Part shown: one piece after another, positions 55,358-64,000 of the stretch
How the letters are laid out: each line of letters opens with the position of its first letter
Numbering within the stretch: position 1 is the stretch's first letter
NCBI GenBank assembly: GCA_944325895.1
Contig: CALVCA010000004.1
Span: forward strand, 62,001 to 126,000
Length of the DNA: 64,000 nt
Direction: 5' to 3'
From: Candidatus Gastranaerophilales bacterium
Lineage (GTDB): Bacteria > Cyanobacteriota > Vampirovibrionia > Gastranaerophilales > Gastranaerophilaceae
Translations under genes and position numbers: made by a program
The notes under the pieces: model-generated
The model's input: the letters and a program-made list of their open reading frames with translations, nothing else
What the model was told of the DNA's origin: nothing
Databases searched by the model: none

Positions 55358-58300
55358 TTAGATTAATTGAGTATATTTTTCTCTTAAATAAGCTATAGTT
55401 TTCGGGAAATACTGTTCAAGAAATATAGTTCTGTCTTGTATCAAATCCCAAGTTTGAATTGTATTTGTTAAAAGATTTGTTTCAGCTGCGGTTTCGCCTA
55501 ATCCATTTTTTGAGGCAGCTGTATTTTCATCGAGAAAATAATCTATAAATTTAATTCTTGATTCCGGAAATCTATTTGTGTAAGCTTTTTTCTCCGCATT
55601 ATAAATTTTGAAGAGTTCTTTATCTTTGCCTAGACTAAGTGCATAATATTTAGCATGTCCGAGTTCATGACTGAATACACTCAAATCATGTATTAATTCT
55701 TTTGACATAAATATACTGTTGCCGGCACAAAAAGCCTGCATAGATTCAACGCTCTGCGGCATTACAAATTCGCAAGACTTACTCATTGCAAACCATTCAT
55801 CACCTGGCAGGCGTTTCAGCATCTCAACACAACGGCGGTCTATTGTTTTTGGTTCTATTCCATATCGCTTAAATATTTTTGCAGTTTTATGAATGTTCTT
55901 TTCATCCAGCCTGCTCAACGAGCTGACAATTTCATTCGCATCATCAAGAGAAATGTCTTGTATTTTAAATTCCACTTTTTCTTTTGTCTTTTTACCGGCT
56001 GCATCAAGTTTTGCGACTACAACATTTTTATCTGTAAAAACAATATCATAGGCCTGTCCATCTTTTGTTGATACAAAATGATTTTTAGATACAACTTTAA
56101 ATGTTCTTTTTACGTCTGATAGTTTTTGTCCGGTTTTATCGGTTATAACAGAATGGAAATAGCTGTTACCCTTTTTGTCTTCTCTGAAGGCTAGAAACGT
56201 CTTAGTCCCATCAGTTGAAGTCAAAGTTCTTCTTACATGTTTTGCTTCGTTTGGTGTAACAAGTGCATGACCGATTCTTACAATTGTCCCGTCAGGTCTT
56301 GTTTGAAAAATGTCATACTGACCTTTTATTGCGGATTCTGTGTAAACTGTTCCGAATTCACCGTTTTTAACTTTTGTAATTGTGTTTACTTTATAAGGAG
56401 TTATTTTTAAATTTTTTAATGTTTTATCTTCTTCTGATACAGTATCCGTTGTAACCCTTCCGCTCGGAACATGTATAGCTGTGTCAGGCTGGCTTATTGT
56501 GATAAGTTTTCCTGTTTTCTTATCAAATTTAAAAACTAATGATCTACCGTCACTAATTCCTTTTAATGTAATAAACGCATCATTTGCATTTCCAGCAGGT
56601 TGGAGCCTCAAAGATTCCTTCGAAACTATGCCATATTTTGTCTTTGCTTCTTCAAGTCCTTTTAAAATATTTGTGAATCTCTTTTCTCCTATGACATCTG
56701 TTAATAGTACAACATCATTTGATAAAAAGGATTTAGATTTTGGATTTTGAACTAGTAAATCAACTTTTAAATCCAGTGCTTTTTTTACAAGTTCAGGATT
56801 TTTTTCATACAGTTGAAATACAGAAGGCTCTGATATTTGGGTAAGGTACTCAGATTTTATGCCTTTATCTTTAAGAAGTTTCATTATATTTTCGGTGTTT
56901 TGGCCTGTTTGAATTTTTTTAAGCAGTAATGTGATAGTTGATAGGGAAAAATCCTGTCTGTCTATAATTTCGTCAATATATTTTACGGTAGTATCATCTA
57001 TGCTTGAGAGAATTTTTGGAAGCTCTTCCCAGACCAAGGAATTTTCTCTGTTTAACAGTTTTGGTAATATTTCAAGCTGTTTTTCTTTAAATTCCCCGGA
57101 ATTTTTAATAACAGGCAGCAGGTGTTCTTGCATTGCCATTGAAACTCCGAGATCTGCTAACTTTTCAATTTCAGCTATATTATCCGGCTTTATTGCAGCT
57201 AGATTTATTTTTGTAATTTTTGGACTGAATGCATACTTTTCTATTACCCCTATATTATCCAAAGATATTTGTGAGAAAATACTTTCAAGCTCATATGGTT
57301 GCAGATTTTTATTTTTCAATAACTTTTCAAGTATATCCGGCAGTTTTTCAATTAACTCATCCTGCTTTTGTACAAATTCATTAAACAGTTGTTCTGACAG
57401 TCTGTTATACTCCTGCTTATTAATTAAATCTTTGTTGAATTTATAGTGAAGTTCAGGAGTATCAAATTTTGTACCTTTTATTTTTTGCACAGTCTCAATA
57501 TATTGATATGTTAGATTTTGTAACTGCCTGTCCGATACTGATTTATTACTTAAAATTCTTTTTACAAACTTTGCAGCCGGAATATTCTCACAATTACTTA
57601 ATACCGCAAGATTTGCAATCTCGCCGGAATTTAAGTTTCTCCCCGATTGCTCAATCATTTTAAGAATAGGTTCGGCTTCTTCTTTTTTTAGTCCACGTGT
57701 AATGCAAGAAAGAAGTGAAATGGTGTGTTTTGAATTTTCAGGTTTTGCTGTTCTTATAATCTGTAAAATTTCATCAATATTATCCGGTTTTAAATTATAA
57801 ATTACATCAATATATTGGGATTGAATTTCCGGATTTTTTATTTTAGAAACTTCGTCAAGATATTTTGCAGCATAATCTATATTTAAGTGTTTTAACCTCG
57901 GCAAAACAGTATCTTTTGAAGCCATATTTAATATCTGTTTTGCAATAGATTGATTTTCTGAAGTTACATCTTTCAAAAAATCTGCCAACAAATATAAATC
58001 TGTATTACGTTCTATAAGGGCTGTTTTTGCCATTGCGTAATTTTCAGGAGTTACAACAGAAAGAACCTTAGATATAAAATAATAATTATCGTAACAGTCT
58101 TTCTCCACTCCTAATTTGAATTCAGGATTTTCCAAAAGTTCGGATAACAAATTTTTCCGTAATTGAAACGCTTTTAATCCCTCTTCACTCAACTGAGCAG
58201 GAGCATATACGGAATGTATAATAAAATTCAGACCTTCAGTATTTTTATCTGATTTTTGAAGTAGTTTAACTGCAATATCAGAGTTGCTTTTGTTTGTGCT

Positions 58301-58915
58301 ACTCATAAGATGAATCATTTCCTGAGTGCTGACATTTCCGTTTTTAGAAATCTGCTTTAATACTTCCACATTATCTCTTTTTAAATGCGAAGCAGGCAAG
58401 TCTGCCAAGAGTTTTTGATTAAAATTTTTATCTTTCAAAAGTTGTCGTAAAATCGAAGCATTTTCATCAGTGACAAGTGACTTAATACTGCTAATTTGTT
58501 CATCTGTTAGATCTTTATTTCTTAATAACTTAATGAACCCTTTTTTATTATCTTTTGTTATAAAGCCCCAAATACCTTCTTCAAGCAAAGCTTTATGTGA
58601 CTGAATTGCTTCAATAAATTTATTATCTGCAAAAAGCTCCAAATGCTGAATTAAATCATGATAATTTTGTGTTAAATCTTTTAATTCTCCTTGTGAGAAT
58701 CCGTATCTTTTAAACATATCCAAGACTTGCTGGAGAGCTTCCTTATCCTCATAATCCATATTTTGTAAAATTTTGCCTATGTTTTCAATTCCGTTTTGTA
58801 TATTCTGAACATCATTTCTCTGCAACGTATCAGTAGCATATGTCAATTTACTTGCTTTATTGCCGGATGCAGAAAAAGTCTTTTTCGCCAATGTAACCAG
58901 TGCTGAAATCTTCAT
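55358..58915 (-). CDS. Giant 1,185-residue helical-repeat protein with C-terminal HExxH metallopeptidase
   Basis: No signal peptide. Residues about 50-750 are a long alpha-helical repeat solenoid (many units such as KNGNVSTQEMIHLMS and KDLTDEQISSIKSLV). A beta-rich region follows at about 780-1,000. The last 130 residues hold a zinc-peptidase site VFSHELGHAKYYALSL (HELGH near 1,083-1,087) with a possible third ligand in GETAAETN. No family can be named beyond zincin-type. The domain order (long solenoid, catalytic end) parallels the giant HD protein at 19,553. Regulation is by its own AAGGGA site; the 442 bases beyond the start are non-coding. Confidence 0.8.
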   Translation of the reverse strand: MKISALVTLAKKTFSASGNKASKLTYATDTLQRNDVQNIQNGIENIGKILQNMDYEDKEALQQVLDMFKRYGFSQGELKDLTQNYHDLIQHLELFADNKFIEAIQSHKALLEEGIWGFITKDNKKGFIKLLRNKDLTDEQISSIKSLVTDENASILRQLLKDKNFNQKLLADLPASHLKRDNVEVLKQISKNGNVSTQEMIHLMSSTNKSNSDIAVKLLQKSDKNTEGLNFIIHSVYAPAQLSEEGLKAFQLRKNLLSELLENPEFKLGVEKDCYDNYYFISKVLSVVTPENYAMAKTALIERNTDLYLLADFLKDVTSENQSIAKQILNMASKDTVLPRLKHLNIDYAAKYLDEVSKIKNPEIQSQYIDVIYNLKPDNIDEILQIIRTAKPENSKHTISLLSCITRGLKKEEAEPILKMIEQSGRNLNSGEIANLAVLSNCENIPAAKFVKRILSNKSVSDRQLQNLTYQYIETVQKIKGTKFDTPELHYKFNKDLINKQEYNRLSEQLFNEFVQKQDELIEKLPDILEKLLKNKNLQPYELESIFSQISLDNIGVIEKYAFSPKITKINLAAIKPDNIAEIEKLADLGVSMAMQEHLLPVIKNSGEFKEKQLEILPKLLNRENSLVWEELPKILSSIDDTTVKYIDEIIDRQDFSLSTITLLLKKIQTGQNTENIMKLLKDKGIKSEYLTQISEPSVFQLYEKNPELVKKALDLKVDLLVQNPKSKSFLSNDVVLLTDVIGEKRFTNILKGLEEAKTKYGIVSKESLRLQPAGNANDAFITLKGISDGRSLVFKFDKKTGKLITISQPDTAIHVPSGRVTTDTVSEEDKTLKNLKITPYKVNTITKVKNGEFGTVYTESAIKGQYDIFQTRPDGTIVRIGHALVTPNEAKHVRRTLTSTDGTKTFLAFREDKKGNSYFHSVITDKTGQKLSDVKRTFKVVSKNHFVSTKDGQAYDIVFTDKNVVVAKLDAAGKKTKEKVEFKIQDISLDDANEIVSSLSRLDEKNIHKTAKIFKRYGIEPKTIDRRCVEMLKRLPGDEWFAMSKSCEFVMPQSVESMQAFCAGNSIFMSKELIHDLSVFSHELGHAKYYALSLGKDKELFKIYNAEKKAYTNRFPESRIKFIDYFLDENTAASKNGLGETAAETNLLTNTIQTWDLIQDRTIFLEQYFPKTIAYLREKYTQLI

Positions 58916-59395
58916 TTATTTTCCCTTTATAAAATCTCCTAAATATATAAAGTATTTGGTTCATGTAAAATTGCTATAATAAAACGTTAAGAATTTTCCA
59001 CCCAAATATTTTTGGACTTATATAGCAAATTCCACTAATAATAGTTGAAATTGTCATCCCTGTAAATTAACATGAGAAAACAGAAAAAGTAACAAAATAC
59101 GACAGAAATTTTACAAAAATATCTTATTAATCTTTTTTACAATAAACAACATTGTATAGCATATATAAATCATCTGGGGGATAAAAAACAATTTGGGGAA
59201 TTTATAAAAACTCTAGACCTTTTACATTTCGAGGAAAACGTAAAAACTTATTTGTACAAATCCCCACCTCCTTCGATAATTCATTTCTTAAGTTACTAAT
59301 ACTTTTTTATAAATTATGTATTAATAATAAAAATCTTTTGATCTTGTTTGTTATATAATGCTCTTAGAGGTTCTAATTAATTTGGAAGTATTATA
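58916..59395 (+). other. Non-coding gap before the methyltransferase operon
   Basis: No gene or clean repeat found in about 480 AT-rich bases. A TATAAT at 59354-59359, 36 bases before the GTG start, is a probable -10 box for the operon. GGAAG precedes the GTG. Confidence 0.45.
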
Positions 59396-60367
59396 GTGAA
59401 TAAAGCATTATATTCTACAAAACTTGGTAAATACTATATTGCTAAATGCGAAGATTTTATCAAACATTCAAAATTGCAAGGAAAGGTTCAATTAATTTTA
59501 ACGTCTCCACCTTTTCCGCTTAATAAAAAGAAGAAATATGGGAATTTTTGTGGCGAAGAATACAAATCTTGGTTTGTCAGTCTAGCCCCATTATTTGAAA
59601 GTTTATTAACTGATGATGGTTCAATCGTAATAGAAATGGGGAATTCCTGGGAAAAAGGACGCCCCATACAATCTTTACTTCATTTAAAATCGTTGATGGA
59701 ATTTGTTGAAAATAAAGACGCAAATTTAAGGTTGTGTCAAGAATTTATCTGTTATAATCCTGCTAGATTACCATCACCAGCCGAATGGGTGACAGTAAAA
59801 AAAATACGCGCAATTGATAGTTTTACACATATTTGGTGGATGTCAAAAAATGATTATCCTAAAGCAAATAATCAAAGAATTTTAAGACCATATAGCAAAA
59901 GTATGCAAAAATTACTTTCTAGTGGAAAATATAATGCCGGAGCAAGACCTTCAGAACATAAAATAAGTGAAAAAAGTTTTTTGAAAGAAAACAAGGGAAG
60001 TATATCGCACAATGTTTTAGAGCTTTCTTCTATTAACGGAGATGATTTAAGGTTACCATATTCCATGTTAAGTATTGCAAATACAAAATCAAACGATTTT
60101 TATACTAGAACCTGTAAAAAACGTGGTTTTACACCTCATCCAGCTAGGATGCCATTAGAATTAGCCAGTTTTTTTATTGATTTTTTAACCGACGAGGGTG
60201 ATATAGTATTCGATCCTTTTGGTGGTAGTAATACTACAGGTTTTTGTGCAGAAAAAGCTAATAGAAAATGGATCAGCATAGAAGCGAATGAAGATTATGG
60301 TAAACAATCCATGATTAGATTTGAAGATCCCTCGATAAAAACAAAAATTAAAACAAATATGGAGTGA
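59396..60367 (+). CDS. DNA methyltransferase (N4-cytosine/N6-adenine type)
   Basis: A 323-residue beta-class amino-methyltransferase. The catalytic motif TSPPF is at 36-40, a SPP(Y/F)-type site suggesting N4-cytosine. EMGNSWEKGRP and the conserved YNPARLPSPAEWV follow, along with HPARMPLEL, and the SAM-binding FDPFGGSNTTGF comes late near 270-281. It is the same family as many restriction-modification methylases. The start is GTG with GGAAG upstream. It leads an operon with HerA and NurA-like genes (4- and 12-base gaps), which suggests it marks self DNA. Confidence 0.9.
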   Translation: MNKALYSTKLGKYYIAKCEDFIKHSKLQGKVQLILTSPPFPLNKKKKYGNFCGEEYKSWFVSLAPLFESLLTDDGSIVIEMGNSWEKGRPIQSLLHLKSLMEFVENKDANLRLCQEFICYNPARLPSPAEWVTVKKIRAIDSFTHIWWMSKNDYPKANNQRILRPYSKSMQKLLSSGKYNAGARPSEHKISEKSFLKENKGSISHNVLELSSINGDDLRLPYSMLSIANTKSNDFYTRTCKKRGFTPHPARMPLELASFFIDFLTDEGDIVFDPFGGSNTTGFCAEKANRKWISIEANEDYGKQSMIRFEDPSIKTKIKTNME

Positions 60368-60371
60368 TGAG

Positions 60372-62384
60372 ATGAGTATTGTCGATGAAATTAAAGTTAT
60401 AGCAGATGTTGATATTTTTGAAACAGCAAAGAAAAAAGAACTATTTGTTGGTCGCCCTTATTATCTTGATTATGATAAAGCGTACATTTTGATTACTGAT
60501 GCTTGGAAAGAAAGAGTTGGTGGTGTCCCACAGGGCTGTTTTTTACTTGCATTTTATGAAAATTCAAAAGATAATGTTGAAGAATGTTTATTGTTAAGAA
60601 CTTTAAAGCCATCGAAATTACCTACAGATAATGCTGTAATATCATCAATGGTAGAATATTACAAGGACAATTTAAAAACATCTGGCAGTAATAATCAGTT
60701 AGATGATTATACAAAATATACTTTTAGTTTTTCTGGACTTGAATGCCGTATATTAGGAACATTTTATAAAGATCAAAAAGATAACATAACTTTTGGAGCA
60801 GATGTGGAAAATTTTTATAGTGCACATAATTATGTAGTTTATAAGCCAACAGGTAAAGTTTTAGAAAAGATAGTTAATTTTCGCGAGGGTAACTCGGTTG
60901 TTGGTGGAAATAATGATGTAAAAATTGGTAAAGTAAGATATAGTTCGAGTTTACGTTTTCAAGGAAATGAACAGAATGTTCCAGTTTATATAACACCTCA
61001 AGATTTTTTGGGGAAGCGTACAGCATTATTTGGTATGACAAGAACTGGTAAATCTAACACTGTAAAAAAAATTATAGATGCTACAACAGAAATTAGCAAA
61101 AAAGCAAAACCTACAATTAAAAATACAAATATGTCTGTTGCTGATAATTTAAAATCATTTGATGATTATGGCAATCCAAAACTTCCCGTTGGTCAAATAA
61201 TATTTGATATAAATGGTGAATATGCAAACGCAAATATGCAAGATTCAGGAACTGCAATCTTTGAAAAATACAAAGAACAGACCACTAGGTACAGCGTGTT
61301 AGAAAAAGCAGATTTCAAAATTTTAAAATTAAATTTTTATAATGATATTGAGGCTGGCTTTGATTTAATATGTAATACATTAGAAAGTGAATCAGGCGAT
61401 TATATTAAAAGTTTTCTTTCAATTGATTTTACGCAACCAGATCAAAATGAAAGTCGTAGTGATTATGTAAGATGGAATAGAAAAGTTGCGGCTTATAGAT
61501 GCTGTCTCTATAAGGCCGGTTATACTGTTCCAAATAACTTCAAAGTATTTTTTCAAGGAAATAAAGATATTAATAATGCAATTAAAGAAAATGAAGAAAT
61601 TGATCCAAATAAAGGAATTAGTATTGATGAGGCAGCATTATGGTTTACCTGGGTAGCAGAAAATTGTGATAATCATGAATTTTTCCGTAAATATAAAGCT
61701 AGTAATGGGCATGAATGGGTAGATGAAGATCTAAAAGCAATATTAGTTATGCTAACGCAAAAAAGAGATTTATCTGCAAAATCTAGAAATATTAGCGGTT
61801 ATAAAAAAATTGTACCATTAAGCAAATATCACACCGCAACAACAGAAATTTCATTTGAAAAAGAAATCATTGAAGATTTAAGAAATGGAAAAATTGTTAT
61901 TATTGACTTATCACAGGGAGATCCTAAGATACAGCAAACATTCTCAGAAAGAATCTGTAGAAGTATTTTTCAAGATTCTATGAATGCGTTTGTAGATAAT
62001 GTGCCAAATAATTTTATACAATTTTACTTTGAAGAAGCACATAACCTATTTCCCAAGAAAGATGATAAAGACTTAAGTCAAATATATAATAGAATTGCAA
62101 AAGAAGGCGCAAAATTGAATTTGGGTATGATTTATGCAACACAAGAAGTAAGTTCTATTAGTTCTAACATTTTAAAAAATACTCAAAATTGGTTTATTGC
62201 ACATTTGAATAACGATGACGAGATAAAAGAAATTCGTAAATTTTATGATTTTGAAGATTTTTGTGAAAGCTTAATCAAATATAGTTCAGGCAGTGATAAG
62301 GGATTTATTAGAATGAAGACTTATTCAAATGCCTTTATTGTTCCTGTTCAAATAGATAGATTTACTTCAGAAAGTTTTAATTAA
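60372..62384 (+). CDS. HerA-like DNA translocase ATPase
   Basis: A 670-residue member of the HerA/FtsK superfamily. The front (about 25-65) looks like the HAS-barrel. The Walker A motif is GMTRTGKS at 221-228, and Walker B is FYFEEAHNLF near 550-559. RIAKEGAKLNLGMIYATQE holds the late arginine finger and sensor. It is longer than the archaeal HerA (about 500 residues) owing to a central insert. HerA works as a hexamer that pumps DNA towards NurA; that partner follows 12 bases later. Confidence 0.9.
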   Translation: MSIVDEIKVIADVDIFETAKKKELFVGRPYYLDYDKAYILITDAWKERVGGVPQGCFLLAFYENSKDNVEECLLLRTLKPSKLPTDNAVISSMVEYYKDNLKTSGSNNQLDDYTKYTFSFSGLECRILGTFYKDQKDNITFGADVENFYSAHNYVVYKPTGKVLEKIVNFREGNSVVGGNNDVKIGKVRYSSSLRFQGNEQNVPVYITPQDFLGKRTALFGMTRTGKSNTVKKIIDATTEISKKAKPTIKNTNMSVADNLKSFDDYGNPKLPVGQIIFDINGEYANANMQDSGTAIFEKYKEQTTRYSVLEKADFKILKLNFYNDIEAGFDLICNTLESESGDYIKSFLSIDFTQPDQNESRSDYVRWNRKVAAYRCCLYKAGYTVPNNFKVFFQGNKDINNAIKENEEIDPNKGISIDEAALWFTWVAENCDNHEFFRKYKASNGHEWVDEDLKAILVMLTQKRDLSAKSRNISGYKKIVPLSKYHTATTEISFEKEIIEDLRNGKIVIIDLSQGDPKIQQTFSERICRSIFQDSMNAFVDNVPNNFIQFYFEEAHNLFPKKDDKDLSQIYNRIAKEGAKLNLGMIYATQEVSSISSNILKNTQNWFIAHLNNDDEIKEIRKFYDFEDFCESLIKYSSGSDKGFIRMKTYSNAFIVPVQIDRFTSESFN

Positions 62385-62396
62385 TAGGTGTATAAA

Positions 62397-63728
62397 ATGA
62401 GTTACAATAATAAATATTCTAATAAACCTTTTGAATCTGCTAGTAAAACTAATCATACAAGCATTATTAATGATAAAGATGTAAAAAATTTCTTAAATAA
62501 TTGTCATATTCCTTCATTTGATAAGGATATATCACAACATGCTTTGCAAAGTTATTTTCTTAAAGATCTTGATATAAATCCAATAAAAAATATTATAGCT
62601 ATTGACGGTGGTTTTACAGATGTTTTTGTAAGAAAAGAATTTCCTTCTTCTACAATTGCTTTTTTTCAATTTGGGGCTTTATTTTTTAAGTATCAGGATT
62701 TAATTGACATGGAAGAAAAACCTTTTATAGATCCAGATGATTTTTCTAAATTGCAAAATATGCAAAGAATAAAATTAGTTCTTCCTACAAAAGGAGTTAC
62801 ATTTAAAAATGAAATAGATCTAATAAACTCTGTTAGGAAATCTATATATGATTTTTTTGTCAAAAATATTGAAAATCAAGGTTTGATAAAAGCTTTAAAA
62901 TGGTTAATATTTGAAGAATATAATGATAATAATGATATTAATTGGACTATCGCGCAATGTCCAAGTTGTTCAAAACCTATAACTTTTAAACGAAATGATT
63001 TATCTTCAGATTACACATTACACTGTCTTCACTGTAATGAAACTATATATTTAACAGATGTTTTTAGATTACATGAGGTTGTTGATAATGAAATTGGTGC
63101 TGGCGGAATATTGGGTTATTTATGTACCACAATTGAACAGTTAATAATTGTTTATTTGATAAAAGAGATTCTTAACACAAAAGCAGATATATTAAAAGAA
63201 ACATTAATAGTTAAAGATGGGCCATTGGCTTTTTTTGGACAAACTGCCAATATACATAAGCCAATGAAAAAACTAATAAAATATTTAAATAAAAATTATG
63301 CAATAAACTTAGTTGGTTTAGAAAAAAGTGGAGCTTTTGTTGAACATGCTGAAATGATAGCCGATAAATTAAAGAATAACCAAATTGTATTACTGGGCAA
63401 TAGTTACATATATAAATATATTTTACCAGGACAACCTAAACCAAGCTCTATTTATGGTGAAACTACATATTATAGTCATAAACTAATCTATAAATCTAAA
63501 TATGATAATATATATATTGCTTCTATACCAACAATGGATTTAAAAGCTGAACCGAATTTATCTGATTATATAAATTTACCAATAGTATTAAATAATATTG
63601 CCTATTTAAAATGTGATTTATATTATAATTCTCTAGTTCCTGTTGTATTAGCTAATAAACTTGTTTCATTATCAGATCATCCTAGTGCTGATATATTAAA
63701 GAGTTTTGCTCAGCAAAATGTGCTATAA
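62397..63728 (+). CDS. NurA-like nuclease with inserted zinc ribbon
   Basis: The 443-residue product has NurA-type motifs: the metal-binding Asp in IAIDGGFTD (D70), VKDGPLAFFG near 273-282, and VGLEKSGAFVEHAE in the following part. Between them a zinc ribbon is inserted (CPSC near 188-191 and CLHC near 211-214), not seen in ordinary archaeal NurA. NurA is a DNA nuclease that acts with HerA on DNA ends. ATG 62397 has AGGTG upstream. Assignment rests on motifs and on the HerA neighbour. Confidence 0.8.
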   Translation: MSYNNKYSNKPFESASKTNHTSIINDKDVKNFLNNCHIPSFDKDISQHALQSYFLKDLDINPIKNIIAIDGGFTDVFVRKEFPSSTIAFFQFGALFFKYQDLIDMEEKPFIDPDDFSKLQNMQRIKLVLPTKGVTFKNEIDLINSVRKSIYDFFVKNIENQGLIKALKWLIFEEYNDNNDINWTIAQCPSCSKPITFKRNDLSSDYTLHCLHCNETIYLTDVFRLHEVVDNEIGAGGILGYLCTTIEQLIIVYLIKEILNTKADILKETLIVKDGPLAFFGQTANIHKPMKKLIKYLNKNYAINLVGLEKSGAFVEHAEMIADKLKNNQIVLLGNSYIYKYILPGQPKPSSIYGETTYYSHKLIYKSKYDNIYIASIPTMDLKAEPNLSDYINLPIVLNNIAYLKCDLYYNSLVPVVLANKLVSLSDHPSADILKSFAQQNVL

Positions 63729-63811
63729 TAACATAATCTTAAATATTATCTTTTATAATAAGTAAAATAATTTAAAATCAATACTATAGAGAAAATAATA
63801 GTTTAGTATTA

Positions 63812-64000
63812 TCATATTGATAAAATAAGTTGTCTAATAATTAAGTTTTCGAGTTTTGAATATAGTCTAGTGTAATTATCAGTATTATTTTTGCAGTGTA
63901 TAGCCTCATTATGAATTATATTTAATAAATAGTAATGTTCAGAAACATCTCCTCCTAAATCTTCTATAAATCTGATTTTCTCAATAGTTGTATGACAGTC
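63812..64000 (-). CDS. C-terminal part of an unknown gene (cut by window end)
   Basis: An open frame enters from the right edge and stops at 63814-63812, giving 62 residues (DCHTTIEKIRFIEDLGGD, then SEHYYLLNIIHNEAIH, then NYTRLYSKLENLII). It is helical and charged, without a recognised domain. It converges on the NurA-like gene with an 83-base gap. It could belong to the same defence locus. Confidence 0.5.
   Translation of the reverse strand, partial: DCHTTIEKIRFIEDLGGDVSEHYYLLNIIHNEAIHCKNNTDNYTRLYSKLENLIIRQLILSI

Noticed and set aside
59160..59280. Inverted repeat around GGGGA/TCCCC before the methyltransferase operon
   Set aside because: The arms match over only five or six bases with a long gap; too weak to call a regulatory hairpin.
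62397..63728. Transposase of the zinc-ribbon OrfB type
   Set aside because: The zinc ribbon is central and flanked by NurA-type Asp motifs, it follows a HerA gene, and no element ends are visible.

Overview
This is an AT-rich stretch of chromosome, mostly housekeeping genes on both strands, with several accessory patches. The mix points to an uncultured gut cyanobacterial relative of the Gastranaerophilales/Vampirovibrionia (Melainabacteria) type. The clues are a pilin with the FTLAEVLITLG signature, an LktA-type two-partner-secretion adhesin, Mini-RNase III, small lineage-specific proteins (one carrying a VSFKGN-type start), and a dnaG-rpoD pair. This placement is inferred from protein character; no rRNA gene is present to confirm it.

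Positions 1-19,000 hold core functions: recJ (cut by the window start) divergent from der, then metG, dnaG-rpoD, a sensor-less histidine kinase, a Xer recombinase, a cupin, a 10-TM metal exporter, a zinc alcohol dehydrogenase, a MurF-type ligase with a membrane-anchored partner, a diguanylate cyclase, an HD protein, mrnC and tRNA-Ala(UGC). Several uncharacterised small or exported proteins lie between them.

Positions 19,500-30,700 are accessory. They hold a 2,571-residue HD-domain protein, a 214-residue protein of unknown function, a decayed KAP-type NTPase fused to a DUF4143 tail, and a type IV pilin-like gene. The pilin has a nine-C tract near its start and is flanked by near-identical 108-bp direct repeats.

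Positions 30,700-50,250 return to metabolism and signalling: a GGDEF+HD-GYP c-di-GMP enzyme, a cytosolic GH35 beta-galactosidase with a small partner, hom-thrC followed by TPR, phosphoesterase, MBL-fold and AlkD-like genes, a three-gene set resembling nonulosonic-acid activation (SDR, Gfo/Idh, CMP-sugar synthetase), an iron alcohol dehydrogenase, a CDF transporter, thiS/thiF, bioB and an amino-acid-binding lipoprotein.

Positions 50,400-58,900 hold a 1,201-residue TpsA-like adhesin built of short beta-helix repeats, an SMR transporter, a nitroreductase, and a 1,185-residue helical-repeat protein ending in an HExxH metallopeptidase domain. From 59,396 to 63,728 lies a tight three-gene operon: DNA methyltransferase, HerA-like translocase and NurA-like nuclease with an inserted zinc ribbon. 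It looks like a self-marking anti-DNA defence system and is the best candidate for an undescribed system here.

A feature running through the whole window is promoter placement. At least fifteen genes have a -10 box, often as TATGnTATAAT, ending only 5-10 bases before the start codon and no Shine-Dalgarno. Their mRNAs should therefore be leaderless, while other genes carry a clear GGAG-type site.
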